Counted from the stretch's first letter, positions 34,226 through 43,466 are shown. The stretch is DNA of 64,000 nt from Streptomyces sp. NRRL F-5126 (GCF_000721265.1 NZ_JOFZ01000001.1:806001-870000), one strand, 5' to 3'. The notes: generated by a model not told the origin, from the sequence alone. Program-made: numbers and translations.

Positions 34226-35113
34226 TCACGGGATCAGCAGGCCTTCCTGCTCGGTCGGCCGGGTACCGCCGCGCCAGGGCAGGACTTCACCGAAGCGGAC
34301 GAGTTCGCCGTACAGGGCGGGATCCGCCGACGTCGCCAGAGCCAGGTCGAGCACGGCTTCCGCCGCCTGCTTCGGGGACTGCGCCGCGCTGTAGTCGGTG
34401 AACCAGGGCCGGGACGCGGCGGTGTCGACCATGCCCGGGCAGACCGACGCGATCATGATGTCGTTCGCGAGGTCCTGCCCTCGACGGTCGGCAGCCACCG
34501 CGCGTACCGCGGCCACCTGCGCGACCTTCGACGGCAGGTTCAGCCACAACGGCCAGCCGGTCTCACGCGCGACGCCGCGGTGGATCGACGAACGCCACGA
34601 CTCCACGACGTGCTCGACCTGATCGAGAGTGGCACCGTCGAACATGGGGTGCAGGCTCTCCGGGAGACGGCCGAGCGTACCGAGGCTGCTCGCCACGACG
34701 AGCAGGCGTCCGCCGGGTCGCAGGACCTGCGGGAACGAACGCAGCACCGCGTGGGTGCCGCCGTTGGAAACGTCGATGAACTCGTCGGCCTGCGCGGCTT
34801 GCGATACGTCGGGCCGCAGTCGGGCGGCGGCATTGGAGATCACGACGTCCGCTCCGCTGTGCCGTCCACGCAGTTCCTCTGCCAGAGCGGCGACAGCCTC
34901 GGGACGCGACACGTCCAGGACGCGGTCCTCGACGCGCGCGACAACCTTTGGCGACCGGCGGATCTCCTCGGCCGCGGCGGCGACCCTGCCCGCGTCGCGC
35001 CCTGTGAGGAGAACGGTGTCCTCGGCACGCATGCGGGCTGCCAGACCGGCTGCGAGCGCACGGCCCAGTCCTTGGTTGGCACCCGTCACCAGGGCGATTC
35101 GGGAAGTACTCAT
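34226..35113 (-). CDS. SDR lacking the catalytic tyrosine
   Basis: 295 residues. MSTSRIALVTGANQGLGRAL is the cofactor motif, and DVVISNAAARLRPD stands for NNAG. In carbonyl-reductase-like SDRs the active site reads GWPxxxYxxxK; here the segment is TGWPLWLNLPSKVAQ, so Asn occupies the Tyr place while Lys is kept. The Ser strand (LLVVASSLGTLG) is present. It may be inactive, use another base, or bind a ligand only. First gene of the SDR pair, divergent from LysR; the start gap is ~70 bp. Confidence 0.85.
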   Translation of the reverse strand: MSTSRIALVTGANQGLGRALAAGLAARMRAEDTVLLTGRDAGRVAAAAEEIRRSPKVVARVEDRVLDVSRPEAVAALAEELRGRHSGADVVISNAAARLRPDVSQAAQADEFIDVSNGGTHAVLRSFPQVLRPGGRLLVVASSLGTLGRLPESLHPMFDGATLDQVEHVVESWRSSIHRGVARETGWPLWLNLPSKVAQVAAVRAVAADRRGQDLANDIMIASVCPGMVDTAASRPWFTDYSAAQSPKQAAEAVLDLALATSADPALYGELVRFGEVLPWRGGTRPTEQEGLLIP

Positions 35114-35183
35114 GCGTCAACCGTGACGGGCGAGGGTCCATGAGTCCAACGACAATAAGGCACCTGTGGTATGCGTATCCCTC

Positions 35184-36104
35184 ATGGATATCCGCGACGC
35201 CTCCCTCACGGCTCTGAGAGTCCTGCGGGCCGTCGCGGAGAGCGGAACGTTCACCGCCGCCGCCGCGGCGCTCGGATACACGCAGTCCGCGGTCTCCCGG
35301 CAGATCGCCTCCCTGGAGCATGCCGCCGGCAGCTCCCTGCTGGAGCGGCACCGCGAGGGCGCCCGCCTGACTACGGCCGGGCGGACGCTGCTGCGCCGGG
35401 CGATCGTCGTACTCGACGAGATGGATGCGGCGGCACGGGAGTTGTCCGGGGCGTCGGCCGAGGCCGCCACCGTTCGGGTCGGCTGGCTTCCCGCAGCCGG
35501 TGCCTCGCTCCTGCCCCGGGCCCTGACCGAGCTGCGCCGCACCGACCCGGAAATCACCGTCGTGAGCCGGGAGGGCCTCACGCCGGCACTCGTACGCGCC
35601 TTGCGCGCAGGCAGTGTCGATCTCGCCGTCCTGGCCTCCGCACCGCCGTTTCGCCCACCGGACACCGAGTCGCCGCCGCTGGTGCTCACGACGCTGGCAG
35701 AACGCGGGCTGCGCCTGGCCCTGCCCGCCGGGCACCCGCTCGCCCACGGCACTTACGTGGACATAGCAGACCTGCGTGGCCGGCAGTGGATCGCGGGCCC
35801 GCCCGGTGAGGACCGCCACATGGGCGTCTGGCCGGGCCTGGACGAACGCCCCCACGTCACCCACACGGCGCGCGACTGGCTGGCCAAGCTCCAACTGGTC
35901 GCCGCGGGCGCGGGCCTGACGACAGTGTCCGTCCTCCACAGCGGCGTCGCACCGCCCGGGGTCAAGATCCTGCCCGTCCGCGGAGGCCCGCAAGAGCTGC
36001 GCCGGCTGCTGCTGGCCCGCCTGCCCGAATGCCCGGCCGACGCCGTCCTGCGGGTCGCCGAGGCGCTACGGACGGCAGCCCTGGCGGACGACGGCGCACC
36101 GTGA
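35184..36104 (+). CDS. LysR-type transcriptional regulator
   Basis: 306 residues from the ATG at 35184. The N-terminal winged helix reads LTALRVLRAVAESGTFTAAA, ALGYTQSAVSRQIASLEHAA. The C-terminal periplasmic-binding-type domain follows (RVGWLPAAGASLLPRALTEL and later). LysR proteins bind DNA as tetramers and respond to a small inducer. It is divergent from the two SDR genes. Normal length. Confidence 0.92.
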   Translation: MDIRDASLTALRVLRAVAESGTFTAAAAALGYTQSAVSRQIASLEHAAGSSLLERHREGARLTTAGRTLLRRAIVVLDEMDAAARELSGASAEAATVRVGWLPAAGASLLPRALTELRRTDPEITVVSREGLTPALVRALRAGSVDLAVLASAPPFRPPDTESPPLVLTTLAERGLRLALPAGHPLAHGTYVDIADLRGRQWIAGPPGEDRHMGVWPGLDERPHVTHTARDWLAKLQLVAAGAGLTTVSVLHSGVAPPGVKILPVRGGPQELRRLLLARLPECPADAVLRVAEALRTAALADDGAP

Positions 36105-36500
36105 GCGGGCAGTCCGCCCGCGCCGGTGCCCAGCGGCCCAAGCCTGGCTCGGGCCCGCGCCGGGACCCTGCCGGGAAGCCCGGCCAGGCAGCGGCCGCCG
36201 GAGCCGCGCCGGCGGGCCGGAGGCCGCGCCATCACAAAGGCACGGCCAGGCAGCGGCCACCGCAAGGAGGTCCGGGCCGCCACCGGCGGGGCACGGGCCG
36301 GCCCGGGCCTACGCCCCCAGGCGCCGGCCCAGGCCGGGCCCGCGTCGCCGGGGTGGGCCTGGACGCTGCCATAGCCAGGTCAGCACCGGCCCAGAGCCGA
36401 AGCCGGCGGGGCACGGGCTGACGCGAGTCCGGCGCCATCTGCCCGGCGCCGGCGCGAGCCGGGCCCGCGTCACGGCGCCACCGGGCCCGACCCGGCCCGA
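36105..36500. repeat. GC-rich repetitive non-coding stretch
   Basis: No convincing gene is seen between the convergent LysR and metG. GGCCAGGCAGCGGCC occurs twice (~36182 and 36245), and CCGGCGGGGCACGGG twice (~36286 and 36406). All reading frames are Pro/Ala/Gly/Arg-rich and lack RBSs, like the larger block at 14.6-15.3 kb. Confidence 0.6.
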
Positions 36501-36540
36501 GCGCGGCTCACGCAGCGCGGCTCACGCAGCGCGGCTCACG
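36501..36540. repeat. Three tandem 14-bp repeats over the metG stop codon
   Basis: GCGCGGCTCACGCA occurs at 36501-36514 and 36515-36528, then a partial copy runs to 36540. The metG stop (TGA on the minus strand, 36538-36536) lies in the last copy. Confidence 0.8.
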
Positions 36541-38143
36541 CCGTCGGCGGCTCTTCGAGCCTCGGGAAGAGCGCCGCGCCCTTCGTGACCGTCGTCCCCG
36601 CCGGCAGCCTGCCCCAGTCGGCGACCTCGGCCACCCGCTGGTCGGCCAGCGCGCCGAGTCCTTCCGCCGCGCCCAGGGAGTCCCACAGCTTCGCGCTGGT
36701 CCCGGGCATCACCGGGTTGAGCAGCACCGCGATCGCGCGCAGCGACTCCGCCGCCGTGTACAGGATCGTCGCGAGCCGCGCCCGTCCCTGCTCGGAGGTG
36801 TCCTTGGCGACCTTCCACGGCTCCTGTTCCGTCAGGTAGCCGTTGACCTGCTTCACGAAGTCGAAGACCGCGGCGATGCCGCCGGAGAAGTCCAGCTCGT
36901 CGCCGATGCGCCGGTCCGCCTCCGCCGCCGCCTTCGCCAGGCCGTCGTGCACCGCCTTCTCGGCGTCGCCCGCGGCCGTCGCCTCGGGCAGCTCGCCGCC
37001 GAAGTACTTGCCGATCATCGCGGCGACCCTGGACGCCAGGTTGCCGTAGTCGTTGGCCAGCTCGGAGGTGTAGCGGGCGCTGAGGTCCTCCCAGGAGAAC
37101 GAGCCGTCCTGCCCGAAGGCGATCGCGCGCAGGAAGTACCAGCGGTACGCGTCGACGCCGAAGTGGGTGGTGAGGTCCTGCGGCTTGATGCCGGTCAGGT
37201 TGGACTTCGACATCTTCTCGCCGCCGACGAGCAGCCACCCGTTCGCCGCGACCTTCCCCGGCAGCGGCAGTCCGTTCGCCATCAGCATGGCGGGCCAGAT
37301 GATGGCGTGGAAGCGGAGGATGTCCTTGCCGACGAGGTGCACGTCGGCCGGGAACGTCGACGCGAACCTGTCCTCGTCGGAGCCGTAGCCGACGGCCGTC
37401 GCGTAGTTGAGCAGCGCGTCGATCCACACGTAGATCACGTGCTTGGGGTCCCACGGGACCGGGACGCCCCAGTCGAACGTCGAGCGGGAGATCGACAGGT
37501 CCTGCAGCCCCTGCTTGACGAAGTTGACGACCTCGTTGCGCGCGGACTCGGGCTGGATGAACCCCGGGTTCGCCTCGTAGTGCGCGAGCAGCTTCGGGCC
37601 GTACTCGCTGAGCTTGAAGAAGTAGTTCTCCTCCTTGAGGAGCTCCACCGGCTTCTTGTGGACGGCGCACAGCTGCGTGCCGTCCTCGGCCTCGATGAGG
37701 TCGCCGGGGAGCTTGTACTCCTCGCAGCTCACGCAGTACGGGCCCTCGTAGCCGCCCTTGTAGATCTCGCCCTTGTCGTACAGGTCCTGGACGAACTCCT
37801 GGACGCGGTCCGTGTGGCGCTTCTCGGTGGTGCGGATGAAGTCGTCGTTCGCGACGTCGAGGTGTTCCCACAGGGGACGCCAGGACTCCTCGACGAGCTT
37901 GTCGCACCACTCCTGCGGGGTCACACCGTGCGCCTCGGCCGTGCGCAGGATCTTCTGACCGTGCTCGTCCGTGCCGGTGAGGAACCACACCTTCTCGCCG
38001 CGCTGCCGGTGCCAGCGCGTGAGCACATCGCCTGCGACGGTCGTGTAGGCGTGGCCCAGATGGGGAGCGTCGTTGACGTAATAGATGGGGGTGGAGACGT
38101 AGTACGTCTTCCCGCCTCGCGCTTCTGGTTCTGTGGCCGCCAT
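36536..38143 (-). CDS. metG: Methionine--tRNA ligase
   Basis: 535 residues. Class I synthetase signatures are clear: STPIYYVNDAPHLGHAYTTV holds HIGH (HLGH), and GGEKMSKSN is KMSKS. The connective-peptide zinc knuckle has CVSC and CAVH, the Cys/Cys-Cys/His variant. GVPVPWDPKHVIYVWIDALL is the methionine pocket region. It charges tRNA-Met in the cytosol. An essential gene, single, convergent with LysR across a repeat-rich gap, and divergent from the YbjQ cluster. No C-terminal dimerisation domain is present (as in the short forms). Confidence 0.97.
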   Translation of the reverse strand: MAATEPEARGGKTYYVSTPIYYVNDAPHLGHAYTTVAGDVLTRWHRQRGEKVWFLTGTDEHGQKILRTAEAHGVTPQEWCDKLVEESWRPLWEHLDVANDDFIRTTEKRHTDRVQEFVQDLYDKGEIYKGGYEGPYCVSCEEYKLPGDLIEAEDGTQLCAVHKKPVELLKEENYFFKLSEYGPKLLAHYEANPGFIQPESARNEVVNFVKQGLQDLSISRSTFDWGVPVPWDPKHVIYVWIDALLNYATAVGYGSDEDRFASTFPADVHLVGKDILRFHAIIWPAMLMANGLPLPGKVAANGWLLVGGEKMSKSNLTGIKPQDLTTHFGVDAYRWYFLRAIAFGQDGSFSWEDLSARYTSELANDYGNLASRVAAMIGKYFGGELPEATAAGDAEKAVHDGLAKAAAEADRRIGDELDFSGGIAAVFDFVKQVNGYLTEQEPWKVAKDTSEQGRARLATILYTAAESLRAIAVLLNPVMPGTSAKLWDSLGAAEGLGALADQRVAEVADWGRLPAGTTVTKGAALFPRLEEPPTA

Positions 38144-38400
38144 GGACGAAATGGTATCCGGCGCGTTCCGGTGGGTCCGAATCGTTTCCCGGCGGATGGA
38201 GGGGCGGACGGTGCGCGCGGCGTCCCGGCCGGCCGGGACACGGCAGACCCGTACGGCGCGGTGGCCGGGCGCTTGCGTCTAAGGTTCGGTGCCGCGGGAG
38301 CAACCGCGCGGGGCCGATCGTTCGACTTCGTGCGCCGGGTTTCCGGCGGCAGTTGTCCGGTGGGGCGGTCGTGGCAGGGAGGCAGGGAGGTGGCGGTCCG

Positions 38401-39468
38401 GTGGCGAGCGGGGTGAGTGGTGCGAGTGGGTCGGATGATGCCGGCGGTGCGGAGCCGCCCTCGTGGGGCGAGGGCGAGGTGCTGCCTCCCGCGGCCCGCG
38501 AGCGGGTGGCGCGCGCCCACCGCGGCGGCACCTGGACCTCCGCCCTGTCGACGGGCGCGTTCGCGGCGGTGCGCTCGGTCGGCTTCGAGCCCGTCGGCCA
38601 GGTCATGGGGTCCGCCGTCTACCACGTCGACCGTGCCGGGCAGTACTGGGGCTACTACGACTGCCAGTACTTCGGGGCCGGCGTCTCGCTCTCCCAGGCG
38701 CCCGCCCCCGTCGTCCTCTCCGGCACCGGCGGCGCGAGCTCGCGGCTCGTCGCCGTCTTCGACGAGGCACGCCGCACGGCCCTGACCCGGCTGCGCGCGG
38801 AGTGCACGGCGCTCGGCGGTGACGGGGTGGTGGCGGCCGAGCTGACGATAGCGCCGTTCGCGACGCAGCAGAACTGCCTGGAGTTCAAGGTCATCGGCAC
38901 CGCCGTACGGGCGCGCGGCGGGGTGCGCTCGCCGCGCCCGTTCACATGCCACCTCGACGGCCAGGGCTTCGCGAAGCTCGTCGACAGCGGGTGGGTGCCG
39001 GTGGAGCTGCTGATCGGCATGTCCATCGGCGTCACGCACGACACGTTCCTCACCGGCATGCAGGCCAACGGCTGGGACAACGCCGAGGTCGACGGGTGGA
39101 CGGAGCTCGTCGGCGGCGCCCGCGCCGATTCGCGCCACCAGCTCGAACTGCAGGCGCGCTCGCGCGGCGGCGACGGCGTCATCCTCGCCAGCGGCTCGCT
39201 GCGGGTGTGGGAGCGCTCGTGCCAGCGCAGCGTGCTGAACGGCTCGGAGGCGCGGGACCGCATCGCGGAGTCCACGATGATCGGCACGACCGTCGCAGGC
39301 TTTCGCCGCCGCCCGGCCGAGCCGCGCACGCTGGCCGTGCTGCCGCTCGGCCGCCGCTCGGAACGGCTGCGGGCGCGGCTCGCGGCCGTGGCATCGTCGC
39401 CGTACGGGGACCCGCTGGAACGCGCGCGACTCGCGGACGAACTGCGGGAACTGGGGGACCAGGGATGA
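38401..39468 (+). CDS. YbjQ/heavy-metal-binding-domain repeat protein A
   Basis: 355 residues from the GTG at 38401 (GGGAGG upstream; the frame is open from 38353). Two YbjQ-like domains are seen: VRSVGFEPVGQVMGSAVYHV and CHLDGQGFAKLVDSGWVPVE ... LLIGMSIGVTHD, each with GxDGVVxxxL type turns (GGDGVVAAELTIA, GGDGVILASGSL). YbjQ proteins form beta/alpha pentamers; the name 'heavy-metal-binding' is inherited and unproven. It starts a tightly coupled cluster: its TGA overlaps an ATG (ATGA, 39465). Confidence 0.85.
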   Translation: MASGVSGASGSDDAGGAEPPSWGEGEVLPPAARERVARAHRGGTWTSALSTGAFAAVRSVGFEPVGQVMGSAVYHVDRAGQYWGYYDCQYFGAGVSLSQAPAPVVLSGTGGASSRLVAVFDEARRTALTRLRAECTALGGDGVVAAELTIAPFATQQNCLEFKVIGTAVRARGGVRSPRPFTCHLDGQGFAKLVDSGWVPVELLIGMSIGVTHDTFLTGMQANGWDNAEVDGWTELVGGARADSRHQLELQARSRGGDGVILASGSLRVWERSCQRSVLNGSEARDRIAESTMIGTTVAGFRRRPAEPRTLAVLPLGRRSERLRARLAAVASSPYGDPLERARLADELRELGDQG

Positions 39469-39515
39469 CCAGTAGCAAAGAGGCTTTCCACACGACAGGG
39501 GTGACGACGACGTGA
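39465..39515 (+). CDS. Possible coupling micro-ORF (16 codons)
   Basis: ATG overlaps the preceding stop (ATGA), reads MTSSKEAFHTTGVTTT, and its TGA overlaps the GTG of the next gene (GTGA at 39512). It contains that gene's likely RBS. It may be only a translational relay between the two YbjQ proteins. Unproven. Confidence 0.35.
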   Translation: MTSSKEAFHTTGVTTT

Positions 39516-40348
39516 GCGGTACGCGACCGGAGTTCTCGCAGGAGGGCGTGCCCGAGGACGCCATGCGCAGGCTCTCGGAGCTCCAGCCGGGCAAGGCGGG
39601 GTCGATCTTCACCAGCGACCTGTCCGTCAACGAGTTCCTGCTGGTGCGGGAGGCCGGGTTCCGGCCCATCGGTCTTGTGCTGGGCAGTTCGATCTACCAC
39701 GTCGGCATCCAGATCGGCCGGTGGAGCAAGAACCAGGAGCTGGAGACGCTCAGCCAGGCCATGTACCACGCGCGTGAGCTGGCCATGACGCGCATGGAGG
39801 CCGAGGCTGCCCAGCTCGGGGCCGACGGCATCGTCGGCGTACGGCTCAGCGTCGAGGCGCGGGACTTCGGCAACGACATCGCCGAGTTCATCGCCATCGG
39901 CACGGCCGTCAAGGCGGACGAGCCCGCGCCGGGCGGCACGTCCTGGCGCAACAACAAGGGCCAGCCCTTCACGTCCGACCTGTCGGGCCAGGACTTCTGG
40001 ACGCTGATCAGGGCGGGGTACGCGCCGCTCGGCATGGTGATGGGCACCTGCGTCTACCACGTCGCGCACCAGCGGATGGGCGCCGCGCTGTCGAACATCG
40101 GCAAGAACGTCGAGATCGAGAAGTTCACCCAGGCTTTGTACGACGCGCGCGAGCTGGCCATGGCCCGGATGCAGGCGGAGGCGGAGGAGCTGCACGCGGA
40201 GGGCGTGGTCGGCGTCCAGCTCAACGCGCACAACCACCGGTGGGGCGGGCACACTACGGAGTTCTTCTCCATCGGCACGGCGGTGCGGCCGCTGCGCGAG
40301 GACCACGAGATCGCCCGGCCGACGATGGTGCTGAGCCTCGACGGCTGA
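39512..40348 (+). CDS. YbjQ/heavy-metal-binding-domain repeat protein B
   Basis: 278 residues from a GTG with AGGGGTG upstream. Two YbjQ domains are clear: FTSDLSVNEFLLVREAGFRP, IGLVLGSSIYHVGIQIGRW, ARELAMTRMEAEAAQLGADG then IVGVRLSVEA; and again FTSDLSGQDFWTLIRAGYAP, LGMVMGTCVYHVAHQRMG, ARELAMARMQAEAEELHAEG then VVGVQLNAHN. Each domain holds the ARExAMxRMxxEAxxLGAxGIVGV core. Closer to the family consensus than protein A. It lies in a chain of overlapping genes and probably forms mixed oligomers with A. Confidence 0.92.
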   Translation: MSGTRPEFSQEGVPEDAMRRLSELQPGKAGSIFTSDLSVNEFLLVREAGFRPIGLVLGSSIYHVGIQIGRWSKNQELETLSQAMYHARELAMTRMEAEAAQLGADGIVGVRLSVEARDFGNDIAEFIAIGTAVKADEPAPGGTSWRNNKGQPFTSDLSGQDFWTLIRAGYAPLGMVMGTCVYHVAHQRMGAALSNIGKNVEIEKFTQALYDARELAMARMQAEAEELHAEGVVGVQLNAHNHRWGGHTTEFFSIGTAVRPLREDHEIARPTMVLSLDG

Positions 40349-40374
40349 GGGGTTCGCGGACGCGAGGGGTCACC

Positions 40375-40476
40375 ATGGTCCTCGTGGTCACCATGTTCGC
40401 CATGGTCACGATGGCAGTTGTCGGAGCCGGACTCGGGGCCGGTCGTGGAGCGAGCGAAGGGGGACGTGCACGGTGA
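40375..40476 (+). CDS. Small single-helix membrane peptide (33 residues, tentative)
   Basis: From ATG 40375 (GAGGGG five nt before): MVLVVTMFAMVTMAVVGAGL, then GAGRGASEGGRAR. One hydrophobic helix and a basic tail. The TGA overlaps the GTG of the next gene (GTGA at 40473), as in the other links of this cluster. An 18-bp direct repeat GGTCAC(C/G)ATG... x3 (40368, 40386, 40404) encodes the Val-Thr-Met repeats, so a chance ORF in a repeat is possible. Confidence 0.45.
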   Translation: MVLVVTMFAMVTMAVVGAGLGAGRGASEGGRAR

Positions 40477-40979
40477 ACGCGGCGGGAGACGGGCCGGACG
40501 GGACCGGCGGGCCGATCGAGCCGAGGCGGCCGGAGGGGCCCGGGGAGCCGGTGCAGCCGGAGCAGCCGGAGGGCGGCGGCCCCGGCGCGTCCGTCGAGCT
40601 GCTCGCCGCGGCGCTGCGCAGGGACGCGGCGGACCTGGACGTCTACGCGCAGGTGCTGAGCGGCTCGCTCGCCGAGGCGCTGCCGCCTGGCGCGGTCGAG
40701 CTGGAGCGCAAGCGCTCGGTCGCGGACCGGATGGCGGGCCGTGAGGGCAGGATCCAGCGTGCCGAGGTGACACTCGGCGACGACCGGCTCGTGCTCACCA
40801 TGGCGCACGGGCGCGTCGCGGCGGAGGTCGTGAAGGTGGTGCGGGGCGTGGCCCTGTCCCGTACGCCGGTCGAGATGGACGACTGGGCGCGGCGGCTGGC
40901 CGAGGCCATCACGGCGCGCGCACGCTCGGACGCCAGGGCGCGGGCTGCGCTCGAACGCCTGGTGGTGGGCGGCCAGTAG
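40473..40979 (+). CDS. Hypothetical protein of the YbjQ cluster
   Basis: 168 residues from a GTG with GAAGGGGGA upstream. A Pro/Gly/Glu-rich N-tail (~1-40) precedes a helical domain: VELLAAALRRDAADLDVYAQ, VLSGSLAEALPPGAVELERK, RSVADRMAGREGRIQRAEVT, LGDDRLVLTMAHGRVAAEVV. No catalytic motif. It seems conserved in actinobacteria beside YbjQ pairs, as I remember it, and is likely part of one functional unit with them. Function unknown. Confidence 0.75.
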   Translation: MNAAGDGPDGTGGPIEPRRPEGPGEPVQPEQPEGGGPGASVELLAAALRRDAADLDVYAQVLSGSLAEALPPGAVELERKRSVADRMAGREGRIQRAEVTLGDDRLVLTMAHGRVAAEVVKVVRGVALSRTPVEMDDWARRLAEAITARARSDARARAALERLVVGGQ

Positions 40980-41337
40980 GCGCACAGGGGCCGGTGGTGT
41001 GGAGAGCTTTGCGAAACACCCGGTCGGGTAAGAGTGGCAGCGGCTGTCACATCTCTGGGTGAACCCGGCCGAATCCGGTGCTCAGGACCGGGACGAGGGC
41101 TGGAGGCCGGCACGACACGGCACGGCACGGCACGTGGACGGCAGGCTGAAGCCGCCCCCGGTTGCCCCGAAACGGCGTGTTCCGTCGAGGGGCGGAGGAT
41201 CATTGCCGGAGGGCCGAGTGCCGGGGCCCAGGGCCGGGACCCGGGGCCGGGCGTCGCTGGCGCAGGACGCTGGGGCACGGGCCCGCAGGGGTGCCGCGGG
41301 GCTCAAGGAACGGGGCGGAAGGCAGGAGAGACGTCGC

Positions 41338-41991
41338 ATGCGGGTGCTGGTCGCGGAGGACGAGGAGATCCTGGCGGAGCTGGTCGCCACGGGGCTGCGC
41401 CGGGCGGGGTTCGCCGTCGACACCGTCTACAGCGGTGACGCGGCACTCGCCTACCTGGGCCTGCACGACTACGACGTCGTCGTCCTCGACCGCGACCTGC
41501 CGCGCGTGCACGGTGACGACGTGGCGCGCAAGCTCGTCGCCGAGTCGTCGCGTACCCGCATCCTGATGCTCACCGCTTCCGCGTCCATGGAGGACCGGGT
41601 GGAGGGGCTCGACCTGGGCGCCGACGACTACCTGGGCAAGCCGTTCGAGTTCCCCGAGCTGGTGTCGCGGGTGCGCGCGCTGCGCCGCCGCAGCGCGAGA
41701 CCCGTCCCGCCGCAGCTCGAACGCGCGGGCGTACGGCTCGACTCCGTACGGCGCGAGGCGTCGCGCGATGGGCGCAGGCTCGACCTGTCGCCCAAGGAGT
41801 TCTCGGTGCTGCAGATCCTGCTGGAGGCGGACGGCGCTCCCGTCTCGGCGGAGGAGCTGCTGGCGCGGGCGTGGGACGCGCACGCCGACCCCTTCACGGG
41901 GGCGGTACGCGTGTGCCTGAGCAAGCTGCGCGGCAAGCTCGGGGAGCCACCGGTGATCAGGACGGTGCAGGGAGTGGGGTACGCGCTGTGA
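41338..41991 (+). CDS. OmpR/PhoB-family response regulator
   Basis: 217 residues from the ATG at 41338 (the frame is open upstream). MRVLVAEDEEILAELVATGL begins the receiver (acidic pair Glu8/Asp9), VVVLDRDLPRVHGD has the phospho-Asp (~53), and LGKPFEFPEL the Lys. The winged-helix effector reads RRLDLSPKEFSVLQILLEAD ... LLARAWDAHADPF ... VIRTVQGVGYAL. It binds DNA when phosphorylated by the next gene's kinase, which overlaps it by 4 bp. Target genes unknown. Confidence 0.94.
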   Translation: MRVLVAEDEEILAELVATGLRRAGFAVDTVYSGDAALAYLGLHDYDVVVLDRDLPRVHGDDVARKLVAESSRTRILMLTASASMEDRVEGLDLGADDYLGKPFEFPELVSRVRALRRRSARPVPPQLERAGVRLDSVRREASRDGRRLDLSPKEFSVLQILLEADGAPVSAEELLARAWDAHADPFTGAVRVCLSKLRGKLGEPPVIRTVQGVGYAL

Positions 41992-43370
41992 GTGCCACGA
42001 CGTCCGCCGCCGCGCATGTACCGGGCCCCAGGCGTGGCCCCGGCCCGGGCTCGTCCGCCGGCCCGGGCTCGTCCGCCGGCCCGGGCCGTTCGCCCCGCAA
42101 GACCGTGCTCGGCCACGGCTCGGGCGTCAGGACCCGCATCGCGCTGATCTACGGCGCGGTCTTCGTCGTACTCGGCGCGGGCCTCCTCGGTGTCGTGAAC
42201 CTGCTCTCCAGCGCCAGCACGAGCGACCAGGCCGCACGCATCGCCTCGCGCGCCGACGTCGTGCCCGTGTGGAGCGCGGTGCCGAGCGCGGGACGCGCGA
42301 TCGGCTCGCCGGGCGTCGTCGAGCAGCGGGCGAGCAGGCCGGCGCGGGTGACGCTGTTCCAGCTCACGGACCAGGTAGGCGACGCGGCACGCAACGAGCT
42401 GATGTTCTGGTCGCTGGTCGCGCTGCTTGTGATGGCGCTGTTCGCGGTGGTGGTCGGCTGGTGGACGGCGGGCCGGGTGCTGCGGCCGGTGCGTGCGATG
42501 ACGGAGAAGGCGCGCGGCCTGTCGGAGGTCAACCTGTACGAGCGGATCGCGGCGAGCGGCCCCGACGACGAGCTCAAGGAGCTCGGCGACACACTCGACG
42601 CCCTGCTCGCACGCCTGGAGAACGCGTTCGACAGCCAGCGGCGCTTCATCGCCAACGCCTCGCACGAGCTGCGCACCCCGCTGGCCACACAGCGCACGGC
42701 GATCCAGGTGGGCCTCGACGACGCGTCGTCACCCGAGGAGCTCGCCGAGACCAGGCGGACGCTGCTGGACAACAACCGCAGGAGCGAGCAGCTCATCGAG
42801 GGGCTGCTGGTGCTGGCGCGCAGCGAGCGCGGGCTCGCCGACGAGGAGCTGGAGGACGTGGACCTGCGCGAACTCGTCGCGGAGGAGGCGGCACGCCACG
42901 GCGTCGCGGCGCCCGTGGCCGGGGACGCGGGCCCCATCGCCGGGGACGCGCCCGGCCCGCCGCGCGCGGTGCGCGCCGTGCGCGCGAACCGTCTCCTCCT
43001 GTCGCGCCTGGTGGCCAACCTCCTGACGAACGCCAAGAAGTACAACGTGCCGGGAGGCACGGTCGACGTCTCGGTCGAGCACGGCACGCTGCGCGTGCGC
43101 AACACGGGCCCCACCGTCCCGGCCGACGAGATACCGGCGCTGTTCGAACCGTTCCGCAGGGGCGAGGGCAGGGACCGCCTGGGCGGCGGCACGGGCGCGG
43201 GGCTCGGCCTGTCGATCGTGCGCTCCATCGCGGAGGCGCATGGGGGCGGCGTCTCCGCGGTACCGGGCCGCGGCGAGACGGGCGGCCTGGAGATCACGGT
43301 CACCCTCCCCACCACCCGCACGGACCGCCTGGCGGCGGCGGGGGCGCGGGGGCGCGGCGGGCGCGCCTGA
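41988..43370 (+). CDS. Sensor histidine kinase
   Basis: 460 residues from the GTG overlapping the regulator stop (GTGA). A disordered N-tail with a PGSSAGPGSSAGPG repeat precedes TM1 (IALIYGAVFVVLGAGLLGVV), an extracytoplasmic loop of ~70 residues, TM2 (LVALLVMALFAVVVGWW), a HAMP linker, the H-box NASHELRTPLATQRT, the N-box NLLTNAKKYN, and G-box GGGTGAGLGLSIVRS. It autophosphorylates on His and passes phosphate to the response regulator. The signal is unknown. Confidence 0.94.
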   Translation: MSATTSAAAHVPGPRRGPGPGSSAGPGSSAGPGRSPRKTVLGHGSGVRTRIALIYGAVFVVLGAGLLGVVNLLSSASTSDQAARIASRADVVPVWSAVPSAGRAIGSPGVVEQRASRPARVTLFQLTDQVGDAARNELMFWSLVALLVMALFAVVVGWWTAGRVLRPVRAMTEKARGLSEVNLYERIAASGPDDELKELGDTLDALLARLENAFDSQRRFIANASHELRTPLATQRTAIQVGLDDASSPEELAETRRTLLDNNRRSEQLIEGLLVLARSERGLADEELEDVDLRELVAEEAARHGVAAPVAGDAGPIAGDAPGPPRAVRAVRANRLLLSRLVANLLTNAKKYNVPGGTVDVSVEHGTLRVRNTGPTVPADEIPALFEPFRRGEGRDRLGGGTGAGLGLSIVRSIAEAHGGGVSAVPGRGETGGLEITVTLPTTRTDRLAAAGARGRGGRA

Positions 43371-43466
43371 GACGGCGAGTCGGGCTCGGTCAGGTACCTG
43401 AGGTGCCCTGTGGTGAGCTGCAAAGGGAGGTGATTGCTCATGTCCGAGGGCCTCGACGATGCGAGA

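Noticed and set aside
36105..36438. Pro/Arg-rich ORFs after the LysR gene
   Set aside because: Low-complexity products of GC-rich repeats on both strands, without RBS.
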